A stretch of DNA of 64,000 nucleotides from Dichotomocladium elegans. Taxonomy: Eukaryota; Mucoromycota; Mucoromycetes; Mucorales; Lichtheimiaceae. Both the position numbers and the translations under genes were made by a program. Each line of letters opens with the position of its first letter. Position 1 is the first letter of the stretch. Location of the stretch: assembly GCA_025716815.1 (NCBI GenBank), contig JAIXMN010000008.1, forward strand, positions 930,001-994,000, read 5' to 3'. Under the pieces are notes generated by a model. That model saw only the letters and a program-made list of their open reading frames with translations, searched no databases and was not told the origin of the DNA. Positions 1-10,369 of the stretch are shown here, piece after piece.

Positions 1-140
1 GTGGTGATTGAAAACTTCATCTGGTCATAGGAACTTCAGTTTCTTTCCTTTTTCTCTACGCGTTCTTAAAGCATCTCCATGGCGAACCTTGTCGTTTTGA
101 AAGATCTCTCGGAAGCTATATCTTCATCGCCGTTGAACAG

Positions 141-505
141 TGTCGTAGTCCTCCTGTTCATGACACTGCGCTTTCACAGTCAGTAGCGAACGGATCTACT
201 ATTCATCCAATACTTCCCGCAAGTACATTTTGATGCCCTGACTTTTCCCATCTCACATCTATCCAATCGGTGATTTCATTTCCTCTTAATGAAGGCGCAT
301 AGGACAATCGCCTGGAATAATAACTACAGATGGGGCGTAGCGGAGAAGCGGCGTCAACGGGTAACACTTGTTCCGTCAAAGCTACCAGGTTCATCCCAAC
401 GCGTATAAAAAGAGAATTGGTTTTATTCAATAAAAAGGGTCCCGCCTCAACGACTCATTTTCAACCCATTGGTTTTCATACCTAGCAATTTTCTATACAA
501 CAACA
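141..505 (-). mobile_element. Solo LTR of the Ty3/gypsy element family
   Basis: This stretch is a full-length copy of the terminal repeat that also flanks the retrotransposon at 8471-14162, in the opposite orientation. Read on the plus strand it starts TGTCGTAGTCC and ends ACAACA. Inside it are a TATA-like box (TATAAAAAG near 404) and an AATAAAAA polyadenylation-type signal near 427. The five bases before it (AACAG) and after it (CACAG) match at four of five positions, consistent with a decayed target-site duplication. No internal retrotransposon sequence is attached, so it is probably a solo LTR left by recombination. Element-sense transcription would run left to right here; the minus strand is given because this copy is inverted relative to the other two. 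Confidence 0.7.
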
Positions 506-1235
506 CACAGCGTTAATACTACATATTGCATTGTTATAATGAGGCTTTGGCTCACCTTTTTCTCAGAAGGACACTCTTGTATATCTCCCTGCCTTTGATG
601 GAATTGTACTTCTACAGATGTTTTTGAACCCCTCTCAATGTCTCGTACAGGGTGGGATTATGGCAAAGTTGACATATATAAGTTTCGTCTCCGCAGATCT
701 AGGGCTGAATTAGGTGCTCGTCTTCATTTTATAGTTGAGTTGCATAATTCCTGGGTTATGGTAATTGATAAAATGACGAAGTACGCGCTGGGAACTTCCG
801 TCACCTGTATTCATAGTGGGAGATTGCGTTAATGGCAAAGAAGACCCAAAAAATGTCGCAACGTGAAAAGGAACATCAGTGTTCAACGCTAAAGTGCTAT
901 ACAGAAAGAGTTAGGTTAGATTGGGTAGGCAGCGAAGGGTGTAAGATGCTTTCCAACAAGACAAGACAGGACAGGACAGGATCACAGAGGCCAAGAGAAG
1001 AGGTGAACCAAAAGGAATCGTAATGGAAATGAAGAAACAAGATGACTGATTGATCTTTTACTGTTGATATTACTACGGCTATGTATCTGTGTGTGCGTAG
1101 GATTATGATGAGAAAAGTACTGATGACAATAATTACGATTGAGGAGATTAGATGTCTAGATATGGACTTTGTTGACGATAGATATACGAAGTTAACTGAA
1201 AACCCCATCAAGGGCCATTACATATACATTCTTTT
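506..1235. other. Non-coding interval, no gene recognised
   Basis: Only short overlapping reading frames on both strands, with no recognisable motif and no codon structure. It separates the solo LTR from the first IS630/Tc1 relic. Confidence 0.5.
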
Positions 1236-2722
1236 CGGAAATCAAAGTCGCAGGGTCGCAAAAATAAAATCGCATGTAGCCCAGAAATCTTTACGCACGA
1301 TGATAACTCGAAGGTCTCATGCATACACGGAAAGATGTCGCACAAAAAAAAGCTTTCTCGTTTATACACGTTTACATTCTGAAATGAACAATATATTTCT
1401 TTTACAATGGGCAAGACCATACCGTTGATGAGGAAATGTACTCTCTACAATCCATTTGTTCTCACGCTGAAAATCTGCGTAGCATACCTTGCAACTATAA
1501 CTCTGAGTTTATTGCTACGCGAAAGGATGTGGACATTCGGATGAAAAGCAGGAATCAAGCGCGGTTACATAGCGTACACTGACCACGACAAGGTCAGGTT
1601 TTTCAAACGAATGTTTGGGAAGGTTTTGAGCGCATCAGCTGCTGCAAAAAAGCTAGGAATCCCTGTTTCGTTTAGCCCAGCAATGGGCATTACAGTACGA
1701 GAAGGACCCTGGCAACATCTTTAAGAAACCTAACGCGAGGGGTCGTTCACGTATCCACAATGAAGAGCATAGAGCGTTATTTTTGAATGCGTTGATGAGA
1801 ATCCATCTGTCCTAGAGCAGCTGATGGAGCAATTGCTCCAAAGATCTGCAGCTCTCAAAGCATCTAAAATGACACTCCATCGATTTATGAAAAACGAATG
1901 CAGCTTGTCATTGAAAATGGCTTGGTTTCAGCCTGTAGACAGGAATAGAACTGCGAAGATCCAAGAGCGCCTTGACTGGGTGCGCAGATGGGACAGGACC
2001 GGCATTAATTTTAGAAAAAACTGCGTTAGTTTTGATGAATCTAGAACCCATATTAATATTAAAACGCATATGGCATGGTATGGTTCAAGAAAAGGACTCC
2101 CGCAGTGGCCACAAAACCAAAGACAAGAGCAAAGAGAATCACAATCTTGGGAGCAATCTCAGCATCCGGCGTCACTAAATATAGCTTGAGGCTCCCGCAG
2201 CCACCAATCAAGAAAAGAAAGAGGATAGGTCAATCTGAAATTGCGAGCAGAGGAACAATAACTGGACATTATCTCAACTTCCTTATGGCTACAACGGACG
2301 AGATGGATATGTACATATGAAGGGCCATTATTTGGTAATTGATAATGCAACTACCCATAAGGCCAAGGATATCGCTAAATACATCGAGTGTCGAGGATAT
2401 CGATGTGTTTATCTTCCACCATACTCGTCTGAACTCAATCCGATTGAGCAGTTTTGGTCAGTTGTCAAGAGAGAAGTAAAACGCAATTGGCTCCTGGAAA
2501 GCGAGATGCTGATAACCCAAATCAGTAAAGCATGCAATAACCTAAAGCTGAGTGATTTTAAAGGTTTCCTTACTTATTCTTACAGATATTCAGCCAACTG
2601 TGGTAATAGACATCAATTATGAATGTGGTTTACTGTATGATAATTCCACACATATCACTATAGTACAAATAATATTGGATACTTGAAAGTTTTTATTTTC
2701 GTGATCGCGGAACTTCAGAATT
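1236..2722 (+). mobile_element. IS630/Tc1-mariner-like DNA transposon, family A, with degraded inverted repeats
   Basis: A degraded transposon. The complement of about 1236-1275 and the plus strand at about 2689-2722 share a TTTTATTTT core followed by a GC-rich block and an ACTTC/ACTTTGA end, so they look like terminal inverted repeats. Between them lies a leader of about 300 bases and then transposase-like coding sequence (about 1560-2625). A second family member lies in reverse at 31.5-32.69 kb and shares both the leader and the terminal repeat. A 5'-only fragment lies at 37.76-38.13 kb. Confidence 0.65.
1560..2625 (+). pseudogene. Degraded IS630/Tc1 transposase
   Basis: Transposase remnant read in several frames. 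The middle segment (1824-2189) has a helix-turn-helix-like stretch and then the first DDE acidic block, SFDESRTHI near 2030. A second frame (2075-2320) carries the proline- and lysine-rich linker PPIKKRKR. The last segment (2317-2622) has the second aspartate in VIDNATTH and the final acidic residue in LNPIEQFW. Frameshifts and a stop between these blocks make it non-functional. The family moves DNA by cut-and-paste at TA sites. The last segment is the best preserved. Confidence 0.75.
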
Positions 2723-3999
2723 AGAAAATAATGTATGTACCGTTTCGTCTAGGACATGTGGATGTTCTATAAACATATGCTGATCCATCACGTCCGAAAG
2801 TTTTTAGAACTATGTAATGCTGAATTTAATGTCCAAGAACTCATTTTTCTTCTTTCATACAATGCAACGTGCCAGAGTCAATAAACGTAACAGGGAATAG
2901 AGAAAGATTTGATGAGAAAAAAATATAGCAGCATAAGGGACGTAGAAGTGCTTACCAAGCTCCCAATCTTTGTGCGTTGCACTATTTCCATGGGCCCACT
3001 AGCCTGTTTTGCTGATGCTCCTGCACATCGTTTTATTCTTGACTTTACAAACGCACAGATATACCGTTGACAACTGTACTACTGAAGGTGACTGTTCGTA
3101 TCAATATAGCTTCTGATACGCGACCATATACATGTAGTCCGGTTTATCCACATTAAGAGAAATCACAAGTGCACCTGACAGGACACGAAACCAAATTATG
3201 CTGAACATGTGTCATCGTGTAAGTTTTATTCAAACCTGCCTATATCAACGCAATACATCCTTAGGCGGGTACCTACATCGGGTTCTTAAGGAAGAAGAAA
3301 GGAAGGAAGTTTGGGACCTCCGAATGGGACTATAATAGAAACTGATATTATAATTGATATACTGTTTGAATGCTGCTGTTAAGATATATGGTGTTTTCTA
3401 AATATTCAAAGAGGGTATGTGTATAGGAGAAAAGGTAGAAAAGGCAATAGAACAGAAGTTAATCGAGATAAGGTGATAATTGAATGAAAGCTGTGCAGTG
3501 ATGGTGCTCATCGTCTGTGGTTTATGTAGGGAATATCTGAAGATCGGGTTGTGTAAAGTGAGAAAGAGTGATACTGGATGAAGGCCTATGCTTGTGTGAA
3601 TTTAATTTCAAGGCAAATCATTGTCGACGTCTTCATGGTGGTGGTGGTGGTGGTGCTGTTCTCCGTGCTCGCCCTGCTCTTCGTGTCTTTGCATTTCGTT
3701 GGGCTGCCGCTGGTTCTCGGAGCCTGATGCCTACCACGGCCTCTGGGCGAAATCTTTGGGGGGATCGAACGCTGTGTGCGAAGGCGGTGGATGATATGGT
3801 GCATGTTAAGGTACACTGCTATGTCTCTGTTCCACAATCGAGGTTGGGGTCCGTTCTCTGCGCTGTCTACTGTACAGCTTTTGTTGATAAATCTATTGAG
3901 AAATGGAATATTAGGGAGATTCTTTTTATGAAAAAAGATAAGCTAACACTGCAAGTGGAATGGAATGTGTACCTGAGGAGCCTATGGCAAATAATGTGA
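2723..3999. other. Non-coding interval with a GGT microsatellite
   Basis: AT-rich DNA without a recognisable gene. A (GGT)n run near 3636-3655 lies inside an open frame of 143 codons (3568-3999) whose predicted peptide is low-complexity and matches no family I know. I do not call it a gene. Confidence 0.4.
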
Positions 4000-4014
4000 G
4001 TACGCCTCCTTTCT

Positions 4015-6030
4015 TCATGTCCTCGCCGAGCAGGTTTGGTTTCGCAACTTGTTTGAACGTGCGTAGGCTATCAGCCTCGCAGGCTGAACAATATCGGCTC
4101 GTTTTGAATTCTTGATGAAGTATACTCTACTCCCGCACTTCCCCAGAAGCCGTCGAAGATCTTTTCCTACGTATAGAGCGGACCAATTTCCAATTATGTA
4201 TACTGCGTTCGGACCGACCTTGGCATCTAGCCTGTTCACATGTTTCCGGTTGGCACGCTTCTTGTTTATGTGCGCGGACAATCGCAGCGAACGGAACAGG
4301 TGTCGTATCCACGACTACTCTTCTTACCTAACAGCAGTGTACCTGTTTTACACGGGACATCAACACTTTGTTTCACTCTTTGAGCGCCGTTATCATAATT
4401 ACTCTCGCGCTATACAGAGTCATACGTTATATCCCGGACCTGTCTCAGGACGCAGTTACAATCAGAAAGGTAAATGATGAACTTCTTTATCAACCTTTTA
4501 GCTGGTCCACCGTCCCGGGAGTCCGCCTAGATGATTATCCACACCCAGCCTTTAGAGTGACCGTTTTGGTAAGCACTTCTTATAAATAGGCCCATTGTTG
4601 GCACTTGATAAAAAACAATACTTTTCCGAGTCTCACAGAATCATATTCTGTCTCTTTTTATTCTTAAAATCCCTTGATTTTACAACAGGCTCATGATCCG
4701 TGACAGTGGACTTGTAGAAGTCATGAGAGTACTGGAGACTGCAGCTGCTATGTAAAGCTATTTGTAATATCTTCCTGGATCCAGAGTATTGCTAAGTCTA
4801 TCTGCTAGGTATCCGTCGGCCAGCCTGATGAGTGGTTCCAGGTCCATAAGACGTTCCAGCAAACGGCGATATTTTTTGGTCATCCAGGTCTTGTCCTTTT
4901 GTTTTGTATATCGGAATTGTATGTGGGCACTCGACCCAATGTTTTTTTGCACCCAATAGAGCATATCTCGCCTGTCTGGGTTGATAGTCACACGCCGACC
5001 GGCTATCTCGCGATGGTCCGCGGGGGTCAGGTCGGTGATGTAAAGCAGGGGCTCCTGTATCGCGCCTACTTCGGTTGCATTCGGCAATCCACCAGGTATC
5101 CTCTTCTTGAAGACAGTAACGCAAACTTCATCACGTGCTTGATCCCTCATGGCTTTGGAGTTCATATTGATGACCTGAACCCAGTAGACGGGAATCTGGA
5201 CCCAACCTGTCGCTTGCCATCGGACCGCCATGATGTTCTGGCGTAGGAACCTACTATACTCTCAAATAGGATGTAGCAACGTGACCACGAAGCGCCAAGA
5301 GCGAAGCAGCTGAAGGTGGGGAGTCCAAGGGTTTCAAAAAGAAGAGCAATCTGGTAAAATGATCCAAGGTGCTTTTGGTTCCGTAATGGATATTATCGTG
5401 ATCAAACGTATAGTTGATGGGGTATATTGCGAAAACAGGCTGGATGCGGTTGAACGGTTCGCGTAAGTACGGTAGATCATCAGGGATGTCATCCATCGAT
5501 ACACCACGGCGTGAGACGGCGAGTTTGAGCCTTCTCGCGGGCTCAATGATCGTCTCTCAGATACGCCGACTGATTTCTTCCAAGTACAGGCCTTCTGCTA
5601 TCAGTTGTTGTTCAAGGGCACCTTTTAGTTGTCTGATGTTGAGCAAAACATTAACAGCGTGTCGGAAATGCGGACCGAACTACATACTGATGTTGTTGAG
5701 GTATGCAACATAGATTCGTGTGCCTTCATAGGTCACACATTGCTGCGAGTATGGGAAACATCGCCTTTTGTATACGATGATTAGGAGGTACGAAGACAAC
5801 CAGCGCTCGATCAAAGTTCGGTATGTAGCCGTGTCGCCCACGACATTCGTTGTCCTTCCATAATAAGTCAGCGAAAGCCAAACTTCCTTGAAGAACATTT
5901 TGCAGACGCATTCCCTGAAATCGAGGTTTCCATCGTTTCGGAAGCTATCCGGTGCCGTCAATAGAGGATTTTACCACGATGATATTGGTGGGGCAGGTCG
6001 GTGAGGATTATTTCTCGGGACATTGGAGCA
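4015..6030 (-). pseudogene. Decayed Fanzor-like (eukaryotic TnpB/OrfB-type) nuclease
   Basis: Read on the minus strand from about 5.96 to 4.02 kb, this is a broken copy of a long fungal RNA-guided-nuclease-like protein. The N-terminal part (5961-5254) is open apart from two in-frame stops and holds blocks such as RIYVAYLNNISM, LKLAVSRRG and YPINYTFDHDNIHY. The middle (5246-4758) holds the RuvC-I-like block INPDRRDMLYWV followed by FRYTKQKDK. The C-terminal part (4310-4015) holds LRLSAHINKKRANRK and then VYIIGNWSA, which resembles the RuvC-II region. In relatives I recall, the first block reads D-P-G; here it reads N-P-D, so the catalytic aspartate looks lost. About 400 bases between 4330 and 4750 are intron-like. 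The zinc-ribbon end is missing. The family assignment is from memory of Mucoromycota Fanzor proteins, not a search. Confidence 0.6.
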
Positions 6031-6900
6031 GCCATGGTATGTATGATATAGGAGGTCTAGTAATATTTCAGTATCTTACAGCCATGTGAAATACATCGCT
6101 TCATACCTTTAAAACAACGTGGCTCGAAGAAAGATTGATTTGTGTTATGAAGTTGAACAACACGCTTTATGAACAAATCTGTGTCTCACAACTACTGCCA
6201 ATGTTTGCTTTCAGATTGTTTCCACGTAGGTGTGGGTAAGTATCAATAACAATGGATTTTGTACGTAATTCAATATTTGGGAAAAAACCACATCTGTGCA
6301 CACCCAGAGGGAGCAGACAACCAAAATACATAGTCCAAACGAACCGCCATAATCCTTCGCGCGACATCTTTGGTCGCAAATTACAAGAAAGATCACCCAA
6401 AGCTTGAATCGGTTTGCCTCGGACATGATTGTGAATTCTTAGACAACAATATTTCCGTCAGAGATAACAGGGCTTATTCCTAGCGGTTTGATTTTGATGT
6501 ACGTATCCATACCTTGGTGGATAGTTGGCATTGACTTCCTCCAAGAAAATAAAATAGTAGCAGGAATGATAATAGCGACTCCAACAATGAGGACTGCAAG
6601 CGCAAGAGTACGAACAACAGCTACTTCTCAAACAAAGTAAGAGTGGACTTACAAGACCGCAGCAGGTATGTACAATATTATACAAACCGGAAATATTACC
6701 TTTGTTCCATCCATGAAATGGTTTGTGCGCCTTGATTTCTTATAAATAATGGACTTCCTATGCGAACTCTTCTTTATCAATCCATCCTCAGCCTCTTTTC
6801 CATGGCCTTACCCGGTATGAATCTATATGCTATCGTCTTGTCTTTTATTTGTCACTGGAACTCGTTGCTGTTTCTAGATTGACCAATCTTACTCGTACCA
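6031..6900. other. Non-coding interval
   Basis: AT-rich DNA with overlapping short frames on both strands. No family is recognised. It may hold the missing 5' end of the Fanzor relic. Confidence 0.4.
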
Positions 6901-6929
6901 AAGGTCATGGAAGGGAATGCGACGGATAC

Positions 6930-7056
6930 CGGGCTCCCCGGTGGAGCTGTAATTTGGCTGCCTTCGGGCAGGGCCCTTCCCTTTCCTTGCCTCCTGTTCC
7001 TCCGTCCCGGTTATCGCGGGGACATACCAGGCTAACCCCGTGGACGGGGGTGCAAG
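6930..7056 (+). other. GC-rich cluster of short hairpins
   Basis: A GC-rich island in AT-rich DNA that contains several consecutive inverted repeats. GCTCC and GGAGC pair around a five-base loop near 6933-6947. CTGCC and GGCAG pair around a TTCG tetraloop at 6959-6972. CCCCG and CGGGG pair around TGGA near 7036-7049. A weaker CCCG/CGGG pair lies near 7006-7020. Such serial hairpins are typical of mobile GC clusters in fungal mitochondrial DNA, so a mitochondrial insert is one possibility and a structured RNA another. No gene is assigned. Confidence 0.45.
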
Positions 7057-7299
7057 TTAAAGAGTATGGAGAACGATCAATATTCTTTGTTGACTAACGG
7101 TTTTCTTTATTGCTTCCAATACCGATGCGAATTCTTTGTAACTATTGATACGGCAGTTTATACAATGCTATGCGTCATTTTTTTGTACTTTGTACGACAT
7201 TTATTTGAAAATAAAGTAAAACCAAATGCGCAATGCCACTATAATCACAAATCATAGAGCAATGGATATGAATGTTTAAGGAACTATACGTACGCAAGT

Positions 7300-8060
7300 A
7301 TAGGGAGTTAAGCTGTCTGCCTCCATTGTAGTGTCCTGGTCCGACCATGACATGCTTGCCATCGACGTCCGCTTGGAAGACAACGACTGTGGGCCTGGTA
7401 CTTTGGTGCTTCCATCCTTTATTCCTCGAGCAAGACTAATTTTGCGCGCTCTTGGATACCACTTTAAATTGTTATTTCTGTAATCGCGCAACCCATACCA
7501 CCCGGCGCATACTGAGCAGCGGAACAGCTCGAATACGTGCTAAAGGAAGCTGCTTTACGTTACGGCTGCCAGGATAGTCAGGTCATCAAAGCTCGATTGC
7601 AGTTTATCCAGCACCTTTGAGGCCTCCACATATGTCAACTCCATGGCCTCAGTGTACCAACGTTTGGCGCCATCGCTGATATTGGGAGACAACTTGCGAA
7701 AATCCAGGAACAGCGTAACCGCCAGTTGCTACTGCGTTCTACTTCACGATGACATGAACAAGGAGAACGGAGTAACAAATACTTCTATAAGGTACTTCGC
7801 GAACGACACTTCGCCACAACCATCATCGAACTCAGGGATCTGCGTTGCAACGAGTTTGCAATCAGCAACGGCCCTTCTCCGCATGGCTACCAGAGTTATA
7901 CAGAATTATGCACGACGGAACCTGTCGATCAGGATACCGTTGATTAACTCTTAAATCGGATCCCTAATGGTGCAGCTTTGACCGAGGCGTAACAAGATAG
8001 GCTGACAGTCCTGTTTGACCGGATCGAACTACGGACGATTCAAGAGCGTTTGCCGCTACG
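7300..8060 (+). pseudogene. LINE (non-LTR retrotransposon) fragment, endonuclease end and linker
   Basis: Plus-strand remnant. It begins with the end of an apurinic-type endonuclease domain, WSDHDMLAIDV near 7338, followed by a GPG turn. The next block (about 7513-7612) reads LEYVLKEAALRYGCQD. A third (about 7655-8050) contains GERSNKYFYKVLRERHFA and LCTTEPVDQDTVD, the usual linker between endonuclease and reverse transcriptase in L1-like elements. Three or more in-frame stops and a frameshift are present, and the reverse transcriptase itself is absent. It ends about 400 bases left of the LTR element. Confidence 0.65.
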
Positions 8061-8470
8061 GACAGCCCTGGTCTTGATGCATCCATCCCCTGTAGGCTGT
8101 ATCATCACCGTCAGGGTCACTCGCATTTCGTGCACCTGATGCTTCGATTCCTAAGTCTTGCTCTTCAACAAGAAGGCCGTTTCCCCAATCGTAGCTCAAC
8201 ACCAAGATGGTGCTCTTCTTTAAAAAGGTGATCCTCATTTACTTGCCAACTAATGACCTTTGTTGGCGAATCGAGTTCGACCGCTCATGCCTCAACTCAT
8301 CACTCCACACCAGACGGGTTTCTGGGAAATCGGTTGATTTCAGACGATGGCTGTGTTGCACAGAATCAGATGGGGCACATCCAGATAGCCTCGTTCATTC
8401 TGATTATTTATATCAGGCAATGGCAAATTTGACTTTTCGTCCTCTTATCTCTCATTCCTTATTGTCTCTG
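8061..8470. other. Non-coding interval left of the LTR element
   Basis: No gene recognised. It lies between the LINE fragment and the 3' LTR, and could be further LINE sequence too decayed to read. Confidence 0.35.
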
Positions 8471-8836
8471 TGTTGTTATGTAGAGAATGTTAGATATGAA
8501 AGCCAATGAGTCACAATCGGGTCTTTGAGACGGGATCCTTTTTCTCGAATAAAAACAATTTTCTTTTTATACGCGTTGGGATGGACCTGGTTAGCTCTGG
8601 CGGAACAAGTGTTAGCCGTTGACGCCGCTTCTCCGCTACTCCTCATTTCCAGTTATTATTCCAGGCGATTGTTCCATCCGCCTTCATTAAGAGGAAATGA
8701 AATCACCGATTGGATAGATGTGAGATGAGAAAAGTCAGGGCATCAAAATGTACTTGCGGGAAGTATCGGATGAATGATAGTCCCGCTCACTAATGGCTCT
8801 GAAAGCATAGCGTCATGAACAAAAAGGACTACAACA
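8471..8836 (-). repeat. 3' LTR of the chromovirus
   Basis: 366 bases, nearly the same length as the solo LTR at 141-505. On the minus strand it starts TGTTGTAGTCC and ends ACAACA. It keeps the TATA-like segment and AATAAAAA-type signal that the 5' LTR has lost. Confidence 0.75.
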
Positions 8837-9109
8837 TCAGCCCCCCCAACCAGGCTGAATGCAGCCGAAAGCTGTGAATAGTCCTGCGCTTGCTGCTCTA
8901 TCAATAAACATGTAGCAAGTTCAGCCTGGAAAAACCCTCGTAGCAAAAACCCCAGTGGGAAAAATAAAAGGGAAAAGTCATCAGCATAAGCGCGTGGTCG
9001 CAGACGTTTACGGATTGCATCAGCTGCGGTATCTTGGGCTAGGGGTTTCTTAGTCGAGCTGTAGTGCGTTGCGCGTCTAGTAGTCGTTGTGTAGGATAGC
9101 GTGATGGGG

Positions 9110-9610
9110 CTACCCGTGACCGTTGCTCGCGTGCTTCGCCTTTGCCATGGTTGGGATTACGGCTCTGCCATATTCATTAATTAGTTCAGGGTCATAAAAT
9201 GAGCAGCTGGTTCCCATGCGTCCACTTTCCGTGTATCCCTTCCAGCGCGTGCAATAAGTGTAGTTGCCTGGAGTGCCTTTATAATCAAACATGGCCTGAA
9301 CTTTGTAATGGTGCTGACTAAGTAGCACCGTGTCGTGCGATATCAGCTTGATGTGAGAGGGCGGCGTATTGAACGGAAGGAGTGTGGCCGTGGAATCAGT
9401 TAGTATGTAAGCACCGCCCTTGTTGGCGCCGTTGACAGTAAACGATCCTTCATAACGTGGATCCAGTTTACTGCTCCTAGTGACGTTGCGGATCATAACT
9501 TTGCTGCCAATTGGATAAGGGCCGATTATTCCGTGATTCGAATTGAAGCAGGCTTTTTCGGCATCTCGTGTAGCTTTCATGCGTTGACGGATGGCTAGTA
9601 TGACGATCAA
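9110..9610 (-). pseudogene. Integrase C-terminal part with chromodomain
   Basis: The last open segment of the element's pol region, about 166 codons. The first half is the integrase C-terminal DNA-binding region, with IGSKVMIRN near the centre. The second half is a chromodomain, with HYKVQAMFDYKG, TRWKGYTESG and a final FYDPELINEY. In chromoviruses this module binds histone tails and steers insertion to heterochromatin. It is in a different frame from the integrase core segment next to it, so it is not expressed as one protein. Confidence 0.75.
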
Positions 9611-9719
9611 TTACATCTCGCTGAGTCGTTCCGTGCTGCTTCGTAGTCAATTATAGGCGGGGCGCTGCTGTATGTAGTTGTGTCTGTGTAGTTTGCGAAG
9701 GTATTAGGCAGACGAGCAA

Positions 9720-10257
9720 CTATAAGCGAGAAAATTTCTTGCCACACACCTGCTTGATGATCGCATTATTGGCAAGACCGACCCACTTTTCTGCGACGCC
9801 GTTAGCGGGTGAATGATAATGTGTAATCAAGCGTTGGTCGTGGCCCGATATCTTTGTAACCTGCGCGATAAGGTCGGTGACAAATTCCGTGCCATTGTCA
9901 CTGGTGAGTGTGCGCATTGGTCCATATTCCACCATGTATGACCAGCATACTCGGGCAACACTAAGAGCAGACTAAATCAGCGGGCCAAATGATCGCCGGG
10001 ATAGTGAGCGGTGCCATGACGCAATGGCTGAAAGCCATGCTTGCAGAAGTTAAACCGCTGACAATCCGTGCATTGCAAGACGAGGTTCTGGGCGTCTTTG
10101 TGCAGGTTAGCCCAGTGTATCCCGTCCCTGTGAATGGATTTGGTGATTGCGTCGGCACCGAAGTGACCGAATAGGTGTGTTTCTGCAGCAGTTCGGTACA
10201 TTCGCGTCGTAAAATCGACGGGTTCAAAGTGTTCTGCGCGTGCGAGGATGGGCGCAT
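9720..10257 (-). pseudogene. Integrase zinc-binding and partial catalytic core
   Basis: Two fragments in different frames. The first (about 10201-9977) is the HHCC zinc-binding domain, with HFGADAITKSIHRDG and CTDCQRF. The second (9935-9720) has the middle and last acidic sites of the DDE core, LTSDNGTEFV and SPANGVAEKWVG. The segment of about 40 residues that should join them and carry the first catalytic aspartate is missing. The element therefore could not integrate on its own. Confidence 0.75.
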
Positions 10258-10369
10258 GATCGTCGGTACTGTACTGAGACGAGGTGAAGAGAGCTTTCCT
10301 TGGGGCTGAGCCTGCAGTGTGCGTGATAAGATTTCATGACGTGCTGTCTGAAACGTTGTTCTTTCCTTT

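Noticed and set aside
3568..3999. 143-codon open frame
   Set aside because: Driven by a GGT run and low-complexity sequence, with no family motif and no supporting splice or codon pattern.
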